From assembly GCA_021613335.1 (NCBI GenBank), contig JAJTWR010000231.1, positions 1,747,501 to 1,811,500 of the forward strand: DNA of 64,000 bases, given 5' to 3'. The notes under the pieces were generated by a model. That model had not been told where the DNA came from. It worked only from the letters and a program-made list of their open reading frames with translations, and searched no databases. Positions 11,091 to 24,259 of the stretch are shown here, in pieces (positions within the stretch are counted from its first letter, which is position 1; each line of letters starts with the position of its first letter). A program made the position numbers and the translations under genes. Source of the DNA: Whitmania pigra (Eukaryota > Annelida > Clitellata > Hirudinida > Haemopidae).

Positions 11091-12459
11091 GACCTATGAG
11101 CCGCCGAGCCGGCAGCCGCCAGCCGATTGCTAGTTAAGCCGAGCCAAACTAAATAACGCAGCTGCTTATTTTACAGCATAGCCAATTTCTATTGTATTCA
11201 CAACAACCAGTTTTAGGCGTTTGATTCATTAAATAAGATATCATAAAATATGTGCCAGATTCCAGCACGATGGTTCATAATTGTCAACATCACGACATGC
11301 TTAACTTGTTATCGATCCGATATCTAAATATTTTAAACAAACAATGCCCTTTTGGAAGCGAGGGTTACTCTCCCATCTTATTTGATGGTTCAGTGCCAGT
11401 CAAAGAGTTGTTCGCTATAACAGGACCAATTTTGAATAGGAATACATTATTCGTCAATGGTAATACGACGTCTGTTAGCGGGAGTTTTTTCCCTTATGTC
11501 GTTCCTTTTTTTCCTTTCGGTTCCAACTTGAACTGGTTTTGTGTTTCAATAATAAAAGAAGGAAAAAAAATTTCCGTCATTGACCGATTTAGACAATAAA
11601 AATTCAAACTAGAATAAATAGGCACACAGATATACTTTAAATTTACTTGTTAGATATCGGATTAATATTAGTAGTAAAAAAAAAAGAAGTACAAACAGTA
11701 AGGATGCAAGTGGAAATAAAACATTTTTCTTATGGTAATAGCTGTATGTTTGTAAACATACACATACTGTGATTAAATTGATAATATATATGATAATATA
11801 ATTTGAAATTTTATTTTGATTACATGTTTTATTTGAAAGCAAAATGAGCCATGAACTCTCACAACAATAATGCACTTTCAATATTTGGTAGATCTATATC
11901 GATATGAGACAATGAAGTTAATACTTCAAGTTAATACTAATAGAAGAACACATTTGCATTTTGCAACTATATTTTCACATATAAATGACCATTGGTGTTG
12001 GCAATGTAAAATCAAGCCACGTAAATTTGGTTACGAAGCCGTAACCCATATGGGGCTGCAAATCCGAGTCTAGCTCAAATTCTTTCAAGTCGAGCTGGTT
12101 TCTTGAATACCCTCGGTTCCCAGGTCTACTGCTGTTACGTGTATTACGGTCCAAATTTTAATAAGATTTAGACTCAGGCGATTTAAGCATATTGATTTTG
12201 ATCTGGAAAAAAACTAAAGACCGGTTATCTACTTTCAGAACAAATTCTTACTAAATAGTCAAAAATCGATTATACTTTGATTTACTTACGATTTGATTTT
12301 AGTTCTGATGGCATTCACTATGCTTTTTGCTTGATGTATTTCAATATTAAGTGAATAATTTATTATTGTTACTTTTTTACTTAAGCCTATTCAAAATGTA
12401 AAATATTTACGTTAAAACAACTGATAGTTCAACAAAAATTGCTTTAAATTTAAAGTTGA
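11091..12459. other. Intergenic region, no supported gene
   Basis: A GC-rich patch of GCCGAGCC/CAGCCGCCAGCC units at about 11099-11155 follows the hAT element. After that the sequence is AT-rich. A 115-codon frame at 11252-11599 (+) has no family I recognise and no splice or regulatory context. From about 12460 the sequence is shared with the 5' flank of RBX1 copy C. Confidence 0.5.
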
Positions 12460-12892
12460 ATATTTTAATAGTTTTATAATAATTTATGTACAAAATTTTA
12501 TTGAACAATATAATTATGACAAATTGTCTTTCGATATATAAGTAAGGACAATTTGTCTATAAGTCGAAACAGCTTGATTTACTTATTGGTTATTAGCTTA
12601 GGTGAGTATATACAAATATTGTGAATATCATAGAGCTCGTTAAAATTATCGCTGCTTTTACTATGTGGGCCATATTTAATCTTTGTTTCTGAGAGAAATT
12701 TAATGTGCGCGTTATCATAAAAGCGATGATTTGAATCATTTCAAGCGACTACAGTTATAAATGCTCTGAGCTTAATCGGGATTAAATGAAACATTGGTTC
12801 AAAATTAAATCGCTAACATTTAATTTATCAACTATCTGAAGTATAAAATGAATCTATGATGTAGTTTCTCATATAATACAGACAATTCAAAA

Positions 12893-13833
12893 ATGGTTAA
12901 AGACATGGAAGTTGATGAGGTCAAGACAAGCCATTGCAAAAGTGAATGTAAGAAGCAGAAGTTGGAAATCAAAAAGGTATACTTTTATCTTAATATCAGA
13001 TTAAAAAATAAAAACACGAGCTTTAATTTCATTGTAATTATTTGAACAACTTGTAAAATGTAAATTTTAATTTTTAGTGGAACGCAGTTGCTCTGTGGTC
13101 ATGGGGTTGGTTTTTAAAACTTGTTTGAAAACACTTTTAGAATATTAATTTTTTTTAAATTTTATTCTTACAACGTAATACTATTTAGCACAGTAATTCA
13201 TTTTGCAATCTATTTCTTTTAACAGATATTGTCGTTGACAACTGTGCCATCTGTAGGAATCACATCATGGATCACTGTTAGTTTCCATTAACATTTAGTA
13301 TTAATAATGAAACAATAATGAAACTCTAATATTATTAGATAACTTATTACATTTAAGTAATAAAAAATATATTATAATGTCAATGGTGGATTCATATAAT
13401 TATAAAAATGATGATAATAACCTTTAAGGTATCGAATGCCAGGCTAATGAGACTTCGGCGCCAAATGATGAATGCACAGTTGCATGGGGAACATGCAATG
13501 TAAGTATTGTTAATTCATTACAAATGGTTTTATAAAACGTAATCAAAGATGTTTTTACTTTCTGGATGCTTTAAAAAATGAATTAATAATATTTGTAAAA
13601 TTTGCAGCATGCTTTCCATTTCCATTGCATAACGAGGTGGTTGAAATCAAGAAATGTGTGCCCTCTCGACAACACTGAATGGGATTACCAAAAGTAAGTC
13701 GTCACTTCAGATCTTTTCTTATTTGTAAATGTTATTATTGTCAATATCTCAATTAAAAAAATTTTCGATATTAATTATTTTAATAACTTTACTAATCGTT
13801 GACAACTTCATTCAATTTAGGTATGGACTGTAA
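12893..13833 (+). CDS. RBX1: RBX1 paralogue, copy A (RING subunit of cullin ligases)
   Basis: Exons 12893-12976, 13078-13105, 13226-13276, 13429-13499, 13608-13693 and 13821-13833 give 110 residues. RBX1 is the RING-H2 protein that docks on cullins and recruits E2. The cullin-binding strand [21 protein letters not shown] is kept, as are all zinc ligands (CAIC, CIEC, DEC, GTCN, HAFHFHC, CPLD). The N-terminus [15 protein letters not shown] and the C-terminus KYGL differ from copy D (KYGH). A candidate 5' UTR exon ends at 12601 (TTAG then GTGAGT), with its acceptor at 12880-12881, 11 bases before the ATG. AATAAA lies at 13891. The gene is intact, with no stop or frameshift. It encodes exactly the same protein as copies B and C. 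Confidence 0.93.
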
Positions 13834-13899
13834 ATAAATGATTCGGTAGTTATTGTTGGTTATTTAATCACAAACAAGAAATGTTGTTACAATAAAAGT

Positions 13900-15023
13900 T
13901 TTGTGGTTATAACTACCCAGAAAATAATCCCTAGTTAAGATCGCCAGCCGGTATTAACAATCATACCAGAGGTCTAATGCAACATTCAATAACAAATTGA
14001 AATTAATAATATAATATCAGTCAAATTTTAGTGAAATATTAATATAATAAAGTACTTGCAATGAAAATTATGATTTCTGTATGTAGTTGCATGTAAAATA
14101 AGTGGCTAAGCAGACACTGTAAACAGACAATCGGTTTGTCTTTATGAATCTTAAACCATTAATTGTTATTTCGACAAGATGAGTTCAAAAATAAAAAGCT
14201 ATTCCATAGAATGCAAGAAAGGGATCTTGGAACACTCATGTGACAACATTGTTACAGCTTTTCTGTAAAAAATAGAAATTGGAAATCCGAATGATCTTCA
14301 TAGTGTGACGACCTCATTTAACAGGTGGACGAGGAAAATGCCAAGACAAGTGTGAATGGGAAACTTTGTGAAGCCTAACCTGTGAGAGATTGCTAGTTCA
14401 GTATTTTGACCTGATAAACTTAAAACCTTTTGATGACAAGTTTTGGAATGTCTTGCTCATGCATCTGAGTTCCAACTTTGAATAGAAATGACAAGCTTTC
14501 ATCAGTTTTTCCCCGAAAAGTTTATGTTAATTTCTTAAGGGAGATTAAGTGTTCGCGAATCTAAGTAGAGCCAAACATTGTCGAAAGGTTTTATGGCAAG
14601 CCTTTTGAAGTATGCAGGATTATGGTAATTGTTTAAAATATTACAATCGCGGCATTTTTTGCTTTTTCATTCATCAAAATGACAATATAATTTTACTAGA
14701 TGCAGGGACATAATTTGGGGGGCCGGTCTCCTTGACTTTAGATTAGACTTAAACGTTCATCTCTTTAAGTTTTATGAGGGTTCCTCTGCCGAATTTTTGG
14801 TAGAAGCAAAAAAAGCTCGTCTTCTCAAGTTGTGGCGAAGGTTTGTCCCCCTTGGAAAATGCTGGAATGACGTCCATGATTAGATGTTATGCCCGGTTTT
14901 GCTCGGGCTTATGTAAAATGTTTTATGTTAAAATTTAAGCGGAGTTTATTTATTGTGCGAAGTTTGTTTAATCCAATCAGTTTTGCAGAATACAGCACGT
15001 GGCATACCGCTTACAGCCTTGAC
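13900..15023. other. Intergenic region between RBX1 copy A and a hAT element
   Basis: No gene is supported. The region holds one short MITE-like repeat (14705-14876) and otherwise unassigned AT-rich sequence. Confidence 0.6.
14705..14876. repeat. Short dispersed MITE-like repeat, member 1
   Basis: It begins GGGACATAATTTGGGG and ends GGAATGACGTCC, roughly inverted ends. The inside has GGTTTGTCCCCCTTGG. Related pieces occur at about 22231-22401, 57850-57952 and 59648-59823. The family has AATGACGTCC-type ends and GAATTTT...GCT...AG interior blocks. No coding capacity. Confidence 0.5.
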
Positions 15024-15936
15024 CAGTGATGGGTAGTTACTGACTATAAGTAGTTAACTACTAGTTAATAACTACTTTAAAGTAGTTAGGAAGTAGTTAA
15101 TAACTACTCTTAAAAAAGTAGTTAAAAAATAGTAGTTAATAACTACTCTTAAAAAAGTAGTTAAAAAATAGTAGTTAACTACTTTAAAAGTAGTTATTAA
15201 CTACAAATAGTTAACTACTTTTTAACTACTTTTAAAAAAAATTTTAAAATAAAATGAAGAAAAATAAATTTTTTTCCAAAAGCCCTACATCGTTAACAAT
15301 CACCACCTCTGCGGACAATGCAATGCGGCTCAGAACAGTGAATATGATGATTTATATGACTATGTGGAAAGTGTACCAAACTCTTGTGATAATGTGTTAG
15401 CTGAACAGCTTAATGATTATTTATCAAACTTTGCAAGAAATGTACAAACTCTACCTAATTATCCAACTGTTTGTGCTACATTCATCAAGCTTAATTCAAC
15501 ATTACCAAGTTCGGCAGCAGCTGAAAAACTTTTTAGTGTAGCAGGGCAGGTTTTATGTAACAGACGATGTAAATTATCGGATAATCATGTTCTGACATGA
15601 TGATTTTTTTAAGAGATCGACTGAAACATCCACTGAATACTTCTGTTTTTGATCAATTTGGATAATAAAATTTTGTTGAAAATGTTACACTAGTGTAAAT
15701 AAATATGCTAGTAATTATGTCTTGTTCAATAGTCCAGAAAATTAATTTTATCAAATGTCAACGGAAAAGTAGTTAAAATAGTAGTTAAAAAGTAGTTAAC
15801 TACTATGCAAGTAGTTAAGGAGTAGTTACTAACTACTTATTTAAAAAGTAGTTAAAAATAGTTACTAACTACTTTTTTATAAATGTAGTTAACTACAGTA
15901 GTTAACTACTTTTTAAGTAGTTAAAGCCCATCACTG
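15024..15936. mobile_element. hAT-derived element with GTAGTTA-rich subterminal repeats (913 bp)
   Basis: The ends are CAGTGATGGGTAGTTA and, read inward from the right, CAGTGATGGGCTTTAA. Flanking 8-mers GCCTTGAC (15016-15023) and CCCTTGAC (15937-15944) match at 7 of 8 positions. Both subterminal regions (15041-15235 and 15770-15925) are packed with AGTAGTTA/TAACTACT motifs in both orientations, typical of hAT transposase binding arrays. The middle holds a transposase fragment. The element is non-autonomous. Confidence 0.88.
15284..15600 (+). pseudogene. hAT transposase C-terminal remnant inside the 15-kb element
   Basis: An open frame reading into the stop at 15598-15600 contains LNSTLPSSAAAEKLFSVAGQ followed by RRCKLSDNHV. 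This is the highly conserved hAT dimerisation motif of the Blackjack/Charlie-like group. The frame is open upstream of its first ATG (15364) and lacks the catalytic core, so it is an internally deleted transposase. Confidence 0.85.
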
Positions 15937-15944
15937 CCCTTGAC

Positions 15945-17264
15945 CCATCATTTCATGTGTATAGAAGATATAGTAAGTTATGGCTGCCTTGCCTAGTGAC
16001 ACGTAATTTCTGTCGGTGACCCTGGCACAGTCAAATGTGAATGGTTTTGAAAATGATGCTAACTGATGTTTAAAAACTGTTGCATCAAAAAACCTCTCTA
16101 GGGGTTCTTCAGGTTAACTTAGCAAAGCGCGTGATTCGGCGGATATTAAAAATAGTCCACAAAATCGGTTGAATCGAAAAATAGTAACGCTTCTTTTAAA
16201 TTCGTGTTGCGAAGATGAAACCTTTATGCGTATGGCAGTTGTGCATTTAAGGGGCTGCAAGTTTGATATGCCTGGTGTAGCACTTGTTGAATTGATTTGT
16301 AAGCTTATAATTCTGTATGCCTTGCTGTAGCAATAAACTGTTAAATACTTCAAAAACTACATAAGTACTCTGCATAAATTTACAAATTACATTGAGTTTT
16401 ATTTTTATTTTATACGGTAAAACTGAATTTTTAGTTTGGGTATGACCTTTTCCAAAAATGAAATCACATTTAATGCCGCTTTCGTTATTTTGAACAAACG
16501 TTCATCAATTTGATACATAGGAACATGGGATTGCGAAAAAGTCTTAACTATTATTACTATGCAAAAGAAAAAAATAATGCTAGTTTCAATACGAGATGGG
16601 ATATATTACATTGTTATATTTTGTTTATTTAATAAAGGCCCTGTTTGAAAAATAGGAACAAAACGTACACTGAAACATTGAATTTTCCATGGTTTTAGAG
16701 ATATTATAATTTTCTAAAAATATAAAATAACGGAAATAGTGGCATTTGCATGTAATGCACGGTTATTGCCCTTATAATGAATAATATTACATGTTTTAAA
16801 AACTAGTTTTATAATTTTATAAGAAATAATAAAGAAATAAAAGTAGAATTTATTAACTTTACAAGGCCAACCTTCACTATAATCCTTGCGTTACTATATC
16901 AGTTGTACCACGTTTTGGTTAATTGCTTAGAGTAGGTATTGCATAGATTTTTATATTGGGAAAGAGATTAAATTCGAAAGTATTGACAGTCTTGCTTTTG
17001 GTTTCATACGTTAAGGACGCCTATTTCTTAGACGCAATTTGTGCTACTAATATGCCATACATACCTATATTTAATTATAACTCAAGTTTAAATATCTTCT
17101 TGACAATTTTTATTAATTCTCATTCTAATGTCGAAAGTCAATTTATATAATCACACATTGTGTTCCAGGAAGCATAAAATCTTACTAATTGGCTTGTTTT
17201 ACGATTAATAGCACCGAAATGATTTACAGAAACAGAATTAAATCGCGAAACTTTATTGTTTTAG
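15945..17264. other. Intergenic region upstream of RBX1 copy B
   Basis: AT-rich sequence with no supported gene. Homology to the other RBX1 copies begins only at the coding start of copy B (about 17268), so the shared 5' flank of copies A and C is absent here. Confidence 0.6.
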
Positions 17265-17271
17265 ATAAACA

Positions 17272-18213
17272 ATGGTTAAAGATATGGAAGTTGATGAGGT
17301 CAAGACAAGCCACTGCAAAAGTGAATGTAAGAAGCAGAAATTGGAAATCAAAAAGGTATACTTTTATCTTAATATCAGATTAAAAAATAAAAACACAAGC
17401 TTTAATTTTATTGTGATTATTTGAACAACTTGTAAAATGTAAATTTTAATTTTTAGTGGAACGCAGTTGCTCTGTGGTCATGGGGTTGGTTTTTAAAACT
17501 TGTTTGAAAACACTTTTAGAATATTGATTTTTTTTTTAATTTTATTCTTACAACGTAATATTATTTAGCACAGTAATTCATTTTGCAATCTATTTCTTTT
17601 AACAGATATTGTCGTTGACAACTGTGCCATCTGTAGGAATCACATCATGGATCACTGTTAGTTTCCATTAACATTTAGTATTAATAATGAAACAATAATG
17701 AAACTCTAATATTATTAGATAACTTATTACATTTAAGTAATAAAAAATATATTATAATGTCAATGGTGGATTCATATAATTATAAAAATGATGATAATAA
17801 CCTTTAAGGTATCGAATGCCAGGCTAATGAGACTTCGGCGCCAAATGATGAATGCACAGTTGCATGGGGAACATGCAATGTAAGTATTGTTAATTCATTA
17901 CAAATTGTTTTATAAAACGTAATCAAAGATGTTTTTACTTTCTGGATGCTTTCAAAAATGAATTAATAATGTTTGTAAAATTTGCAGCATGCTTTCCATT
18001 TCCATTGCATAACGAGGTGGTTGAAATCAAGAAATGTGTGCCCTCTTGACAATACTGAATGGGATTACCAAAAGTAAGTCGTCACTTCAAATCTTTTCGT
18101 ATTTGTAGATGTTATTATTGTCAATATCCCAATTAAACAAATTTTCGATATTAATTATTTTAATAACTTTACTAATCGTTGACAACTTCATTCAATTTAG
18201 GTATGGACTGTAA
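17272..18213 (+). CDS. RBX1: RBX1 paralogue, copy B
   Basis: Exons 17272-17355, 17457-17484, 17606-17656, 17809-17879, 17988-18073 and 18201-18213 have the same lengths and phases as copy A. The 110-residue protein is identical to copies A and C. Relative to A there are five coding differences, all silent (GAC/GAT, CAT/CAC, AAG/AAA, CTC/CTT, AAC/AAT). Introns are nearly identical to those of A. The sequence before the ATG is different: homology stops within about five bases upstream, and the acceptor-like TTTTAG lies at 17257-17262 region, seven bases before the ATG. Its promoter is therefore not the one of A and C. The 3' UTR matches copy C better than A. AATAAA lies at 18278. The gene looks functional. 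Confidence 0.92.
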
Positions 18214-18309
18214 ATAAATGAATCGATAGTTATTGTTGGTTATTTTTCATCAACTCACAGAAAAGAAATATTGTTACAATAAAAGTTTTCTAGTTATAAA
18301 TGAGTTGCT

Positions 18310-19758
18310 ATCAAATTAAAATTTTGGTTTTACCGTCTTATAAAATGTCCACCTAGGTCTATAGTGATTCCAGGTAGCTACTTTCAACCATAAATAAATG
18401 GACTACACACGCATGGCTAAACGCCATTGGCTATAGTCAGAGGTTAAAGTAGGCCGTAACGCCGTTCGGGTAATCATCCTTGAAAGTAACATGAAGCCCA
18501 ATTAGTAACAAGCCTGCTTATTCTATTGATTTGTTGTCATTTATGTTTCCAAATTTTGCTTTATCAAATGCTTTGTCTATAGCAGGGAGCTCTGAACTTG
18601 ATGGTCATTCCATGTCAAATCAACACGACATCTCACATCACCTTCTCGGATTTCGCTTAAATTTGGCACATTTGTTAACCCAGATAAACAAATTAAAAAA
18701 CTGGAATTTTGGATTTTTTGGTTATTCGGTTAATCCGAAATTTGGCCAAAAGCCAACACCTCGCGATAGTTGAGAAGCTGTGAGTTTAGTTCTAGGGCAC
18801 ATAGTAAAATAATATTTACATAAAATTAAGGGTAGTTGAATGCTTTATTTGAGCAAAGTACATAGACAGTTTTATTTTCAATATTTAACAAAATATTTTG
18901 ATTTAAACATTTATATTTGATTTAAGGTAAGTTTATAATAAAATTATTTTTCACACGCATTTAGAATATTATAAGGTACACAAAATCAAAAATTCAGAGT
19001 GGGCACTCTTACATTTTTTATGTAATGAATTTTTTAATATTTCTTTAAAATTGCGCATTTGCTAAACGTCTCGGGTTAGCCAAATTATTAAGCCAAAGTA
19101 CTGGCACCAGGTGGAGAACAAAGTATGAAATTGGCAAGACTGGAAACCGCTCAATTATGGGATGCTCAAGCACGGTCGTCTCTACACTAGAGTAAGATTG
19201 AAAAGTTGCAACATTGGTACAAGGTGGAAAAACTACTTATTCCGCCTTGAAATTGCCACTGAAAGTCTTACATTTCCAAAGTATCCGGCATAGGAAAAGT
19301 ATTGCTGAAATGCCAAACTTATTATAAGTCAGACAATATCTATGTCTGTACAAAAGATGAAACAACAAAAAATTGTTGTATACCCTCAAGCGCTGCGAAA
19401 TTAAACGTATCAGAAACTAGCCCTTTCTTTTTTCCATTCAACCAGATTGAGCAACAGCAACGCATGGATGGTACAACTAGTATAATAATAAAAAGGATGA
19501 TGATGATCTTTAAGGTTATCGATTGAATAACTTTTATTTATCTTAACCCCTTTCTTGTGCAATGAAGAAAATATTTTGAACTCTGTGGAGTTTTTATTTT
19601 TTTGCATGAGATCTATTGAATTAATAGAAAATAAACTTTTTAAACAATAATATTGTCATGACAAGAGTGTGAATAGTACAGACATCAGAAAACAACCTAA
19701 TGTTACATTAAGCACAATGTAGGAAAACCTACAAAGGCTAAAGAAATTACAGGTGTCA
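18310..19758. other. Intergenic region between RBX1 copy B and a hAT fossil
   Basis: No gene is supported. A short palindrome-like pair, CTACTTTCAA (about 18376) and TTGAAAGTAA (about 18480), may mark an old miniature element. The rest is unassigned AT-rich DNA. Confidence 0.55.
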
Positions 19759-20458
19759 CAGTGGCGTACCAAGGGGGGTGCGTCAAGTGCCAAGGGGCGG
19801 CATTTTGAGGGGGTCCTTAAAAAAATGAAAAGTAGAAAAAACGGTCACCTCCTCAGTGTTTTACTGTGTCCATTGGAGAGTCAGATTTCAGCACGTTCAC
19901 GATCTTACAAACAAATACGCCTTTCTCACACCATTAAATCTAATTGATGATAATTGTGATTGGAATAGTTGATGAAGACATAAATATATAAACATAAAGA
20001 AAAATGAGTTCTTAGTCGAAGGTATTAATAATATTATAAAGTATTTTGTGGAAGCTTCAGGAAACAGTAAAATAGGTGGCCTCTTTCAACTTTTGAGCTT
20101 CATACAGAGCCTTGGGGATTCTGGCCTTAATGTTGTGATTTTGCTGCGTATCTTCCTAGCCCGGGCTATTAGTGCTACTAGATGAAAGCGCTCATTCTCC
20201 AAACCTAAGATAATAAAAAAAACATCTGCGATCATCGATGACCCAGACAAAGCTTACACACTTGGCAGACATATCTATAGGGAGGGAACTTGCCATTGGA
20301 CTGCATTTTGCAACTGTTACAATAAAATGTTGAAAAAGTGGGGTAAATTTTTAACTAATTTGATTATAAAAATATTTGAGAGCTTTTCGAAAACTTGATG
20401 GTTAACGGATCATTAAAGGCCAAGAGGGGGAACGGCAAGAAAAGTCGGTACGCCACTA
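19759..20458. mobile_element. Degraded hAT element (about 700 bp)
   Basis: The left end is CAGTGGCGTACCAAGG. Read inward, the right end is TAGTGGCGTACCGACT, an imperfect terminal inverted repeat. No clear 8-bp duplication remains. The inside (about 20045-20235, +) reads as a broken hAT C-terminal domain: GLNVVILLRIFL followed by a stop, then KRSFSKPKIIKK, matching the AERSFSKLKLIK block of ZMYM-type hAT transposases. The end motif GTGGCGTACC resembles that of the 9849 element, but they are different families. Confidence 0.7.
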
Positions 20459-20660
20459 TAGGAAAGGGAATACTTTTTTACTTGTTTTTGGGTGTGTTTT
20501 TCTATTTTTCAATTTCTTTGTGAGAGTCAAAGCATGGTTTTCCCATCGGTTCAATAAAATGAACAAAATATAAATAAAAGGAAGTAAAAACTAACCAGCT
20601 AAAAAATGAAATATTCCAGTTAAAACATTGTATAAAAGTACTTTTTATAATTTTAAAATT
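20459..20660. other. Short spacer before RBX1 copy C
   Basis: AT-rich spacer. From about 20660 onward the sequence aligns with the 5' flank of copy A (about 12460 onward). Confidence 0.5.
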
Positions 20661-21104
20661 ATATTTTAATAATTTTATAATCATTTGATTACAAAATTTT
20701 ATTTTAGCAATATAATCATAACAAATTGTCTTTCAAAATGTACCTTGAGTAAGTCTAATTCAATTTGTCTATAAGTCGAAACAGCTTGATTTACTTATTG
20801 GTTATTAGCTTAGGTGAGTATAAACAAATATTGTGAATATTATGGAGCTCGTTAAAATTATCGCTGCTTTTACTATGTGGGCCATATTTAATCTTTGTTT
20901 CTGAGAGAAATTTAATGTGCGCGTTATCATAAAAGCGATGATTTGAATCATTTCAAGCGACTACAGTTATAAATGCTCTGAGCTTAATCGGGATTAAATG
21001 AAACCTTGGTTCAAAATTAAATCGCTAACATTTAATTTATCAACTATCTGAAGTATAAAATGAATCTATGATGTAGTTTCTCATATAATACAGACAATTC
21101 AAAA

Positions 21105-22034
21105 ATGGTTAAAGACATGGAAGTTGATGAGGTCAAGACAAGCCATTGCAAAAGTGAATGTAAGAAGCAGAAGTTGGAAATCAAAAAGGTATACTTTTAT
21201 CTTAATATCAGATTAAAGAAATAAAAACACGAGCTTTACTTTCATTGTAATTATTTGAACAACTTGTAAAATGTAAATTTTAATTTTTAGTGGAACGCAG
21301 TTGCTCTGTGGTCGTGGGGTTGGTTTTTAAAACTTGTTTGAAAACACTTTTAAGAATATGATTTTTTTTAATTTCATTCTTACAACGTAATATTATTTAG
21401 TTCTATAATGCATTTTGCAATCTGCTTATTTTTACAGATATTGTCGTTGATAACTGTGCCATCTGTAGGAATCATATCATGGATCACTGTTAGTTTCCAT
21501 TAACATTTGGTATTAATAATGAAACAATAATAAAACTCTAATATTATTAGATAACTTATAACATTTAAGTAATACAAAATATTTTATAATATGATTATAA
21601 TAATAAAAATGATGATAATAACCTTTAAGGTATCGAATGCCAGGCTAATGAGACTTCGGCGCCAAATGATGAATGCACAGTTGCATGGGGAACATGCAAT
21701 GTAAGTATTGTTAATTCATTACAAATTGTTTTATGAAACGGAATCAAAGATGTTTTCACTTTCTGGGTGCTTTCAAAAATGAATCAATAATATTTGTAAA
21801 ATTTGCAGCATGCTTTCCATTTCCATTGCATAACAAGGTGGTTGAAATCAAGAAATGTGTGCCCTCTTGACAACACTGAATGGGATTACCAAAAGTAAGT
21901 CGTCACTTCAGATCTTTTCTTATTTGTAAATGTTATTATTGTCAATATCTCAATTAAAAAAATTTTCGATATTAATTATTTTAATAACTTTACTAATCGT
22001 TGACAACTTCATTCAATTTAGGTATGGACTGTAA
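21105..22034 (+). CDS. RBX1: RBX1 paralogue, copy C
   Basis: Exons 21105-21188, 21291-21318, 21438-21488, 21630-21700, 21809-21894 and 22022-22034 have the same structure as copies A and B. The protein is identical to both. It differs from A at five coding positions, all silent (TCA/TCG, GAC/GAT, CAC/CAT, ACG/ACA, CTC/CTT), and from B at eight, all silent. The 5' flank is nearly the same as copy A, including a candidate 5' UTR exon ending at 20813 and an intron 20814-21093. Introns 2 and 3 have diverged from A and B by small indels. The 3' UTR is shared with copy B. AATAAA lies at 22099. The RING ligands are all present. Confidence 0.92.
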
Positions 22035-22230
22035 ATAAATGAATCGATAGTTATTGTTGGTTATTTTTCATCAACTCACAGAAAAGAAATATTGTTACAA
22101 TAAAAGTTTTGTGGTTATAAATATGAGTTGCTTGTAGTCCAATAAAATGTAAAGCAAAGACAAAATGTAGTAAATTAATTTTACGTGGAAGGAATAACTG
22201 AAGTGGCATCAATAGTTTGATCAATAGAGA

Positions 22231-22401
22231 AATGTTATTTTGGGGTAGTGGCAGATTTTAGAATAGACGCAGAAAAAGTCATCTCACTCATATTTTATAA
22301 TAAGCGTTCTGAATTTTGGCTAAAAGCTAAAAAAGATCATCTCACTCATATTTTGCGAGAGTTTGCCTCTCCCCCCTCCTGGAAAAGGCTAAAATGACGT
22401 C
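22231..22401. repeat. Short dispersed MITE-like repeat, member 2
   Basis: Its right end AAAATGACGTC and inner CTCCCCCCTCCTGGAAAAGG resemble the members at 14705, 57850 and 59648. The left end is unclear. A 26-base block about AAAAAGTCATCTCACTCATATTTT is partly repeated inside. Confidence 0.4.
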
Positions 22402-22954
22402 ACATGAATTGTTGCTAACGGTGAATCCAACCCACACTCCAAATTGCCGCGCTAAAATACTTAATGCCCGTGCTAACAGGACTCGAATTTGTATTAAAGG
22501 TTAATGATTTTATAATTTAAGCTTATTTGATGTATCTAAAATCTAAGAAATTATTATTTATAACACTTAATAACTATAATGGCAAATTTTAAGTTTTATA
22601 AACCAGATATATTCTACGAGAAAATTTAGATCTTTTTATGACAGTCTTCGTTGCGCATTTTGTGTTTTGAATTAGCGAAAGTTGTTTTCTGCCGATTAAA
22701 TTTGTTGGGGTAAATGCTTATAAATAGTTTTGCCATCTGGAGCAAGATATCAACTCGTTTTTGTTGTAATTTGGTCGGCAGTTTTGTAGCCGTAATTAAA
22801 GTGGCTTTTTAGCGATCTGAACTGAGACGCGTAGTTGATTGTTGTGCAAATTATGCATTAGTCGCTGGTTACGCTTTCAGAGGCCTTGGAATCGCTTTTT
22901 ACATATTATTTTTTTAGTTTTTGTGTATTTGTTGCTACAGATAGTTCTTTAGAA

Positions 22955-24152
<1,198 letters not shown>

Positions 24153-24259
24153 TGAATTGAATCGAGACATTGAATTCGTCATGTCACTCCTTATGTAGTG
24201 GATTCGCTTTACAAATCAGAATAATCAAATAATAAAAGTTTCTCTGGCCCTCTCACAAA

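Noticed and set aside
11252..11599. 115-codon + strand frame after the hAT element
   Set aside because: No recognisable family, no promoter or poly(A) context; could be chance in AT-rich DNA. Kept only as a remark.
17189..17383. + strand frame overlapping exon 1 of RBX1 copy B
   Set aside because: It is in a different frame from the conserved RBX1 exon, which keeps all splice sites and silent-only changes.
18376..18490. Possible MITE with CTACTTTCAA inverted ends
   Set aside because: Ends are only 9-10 bases, with no target duplication and no second copy in the window.
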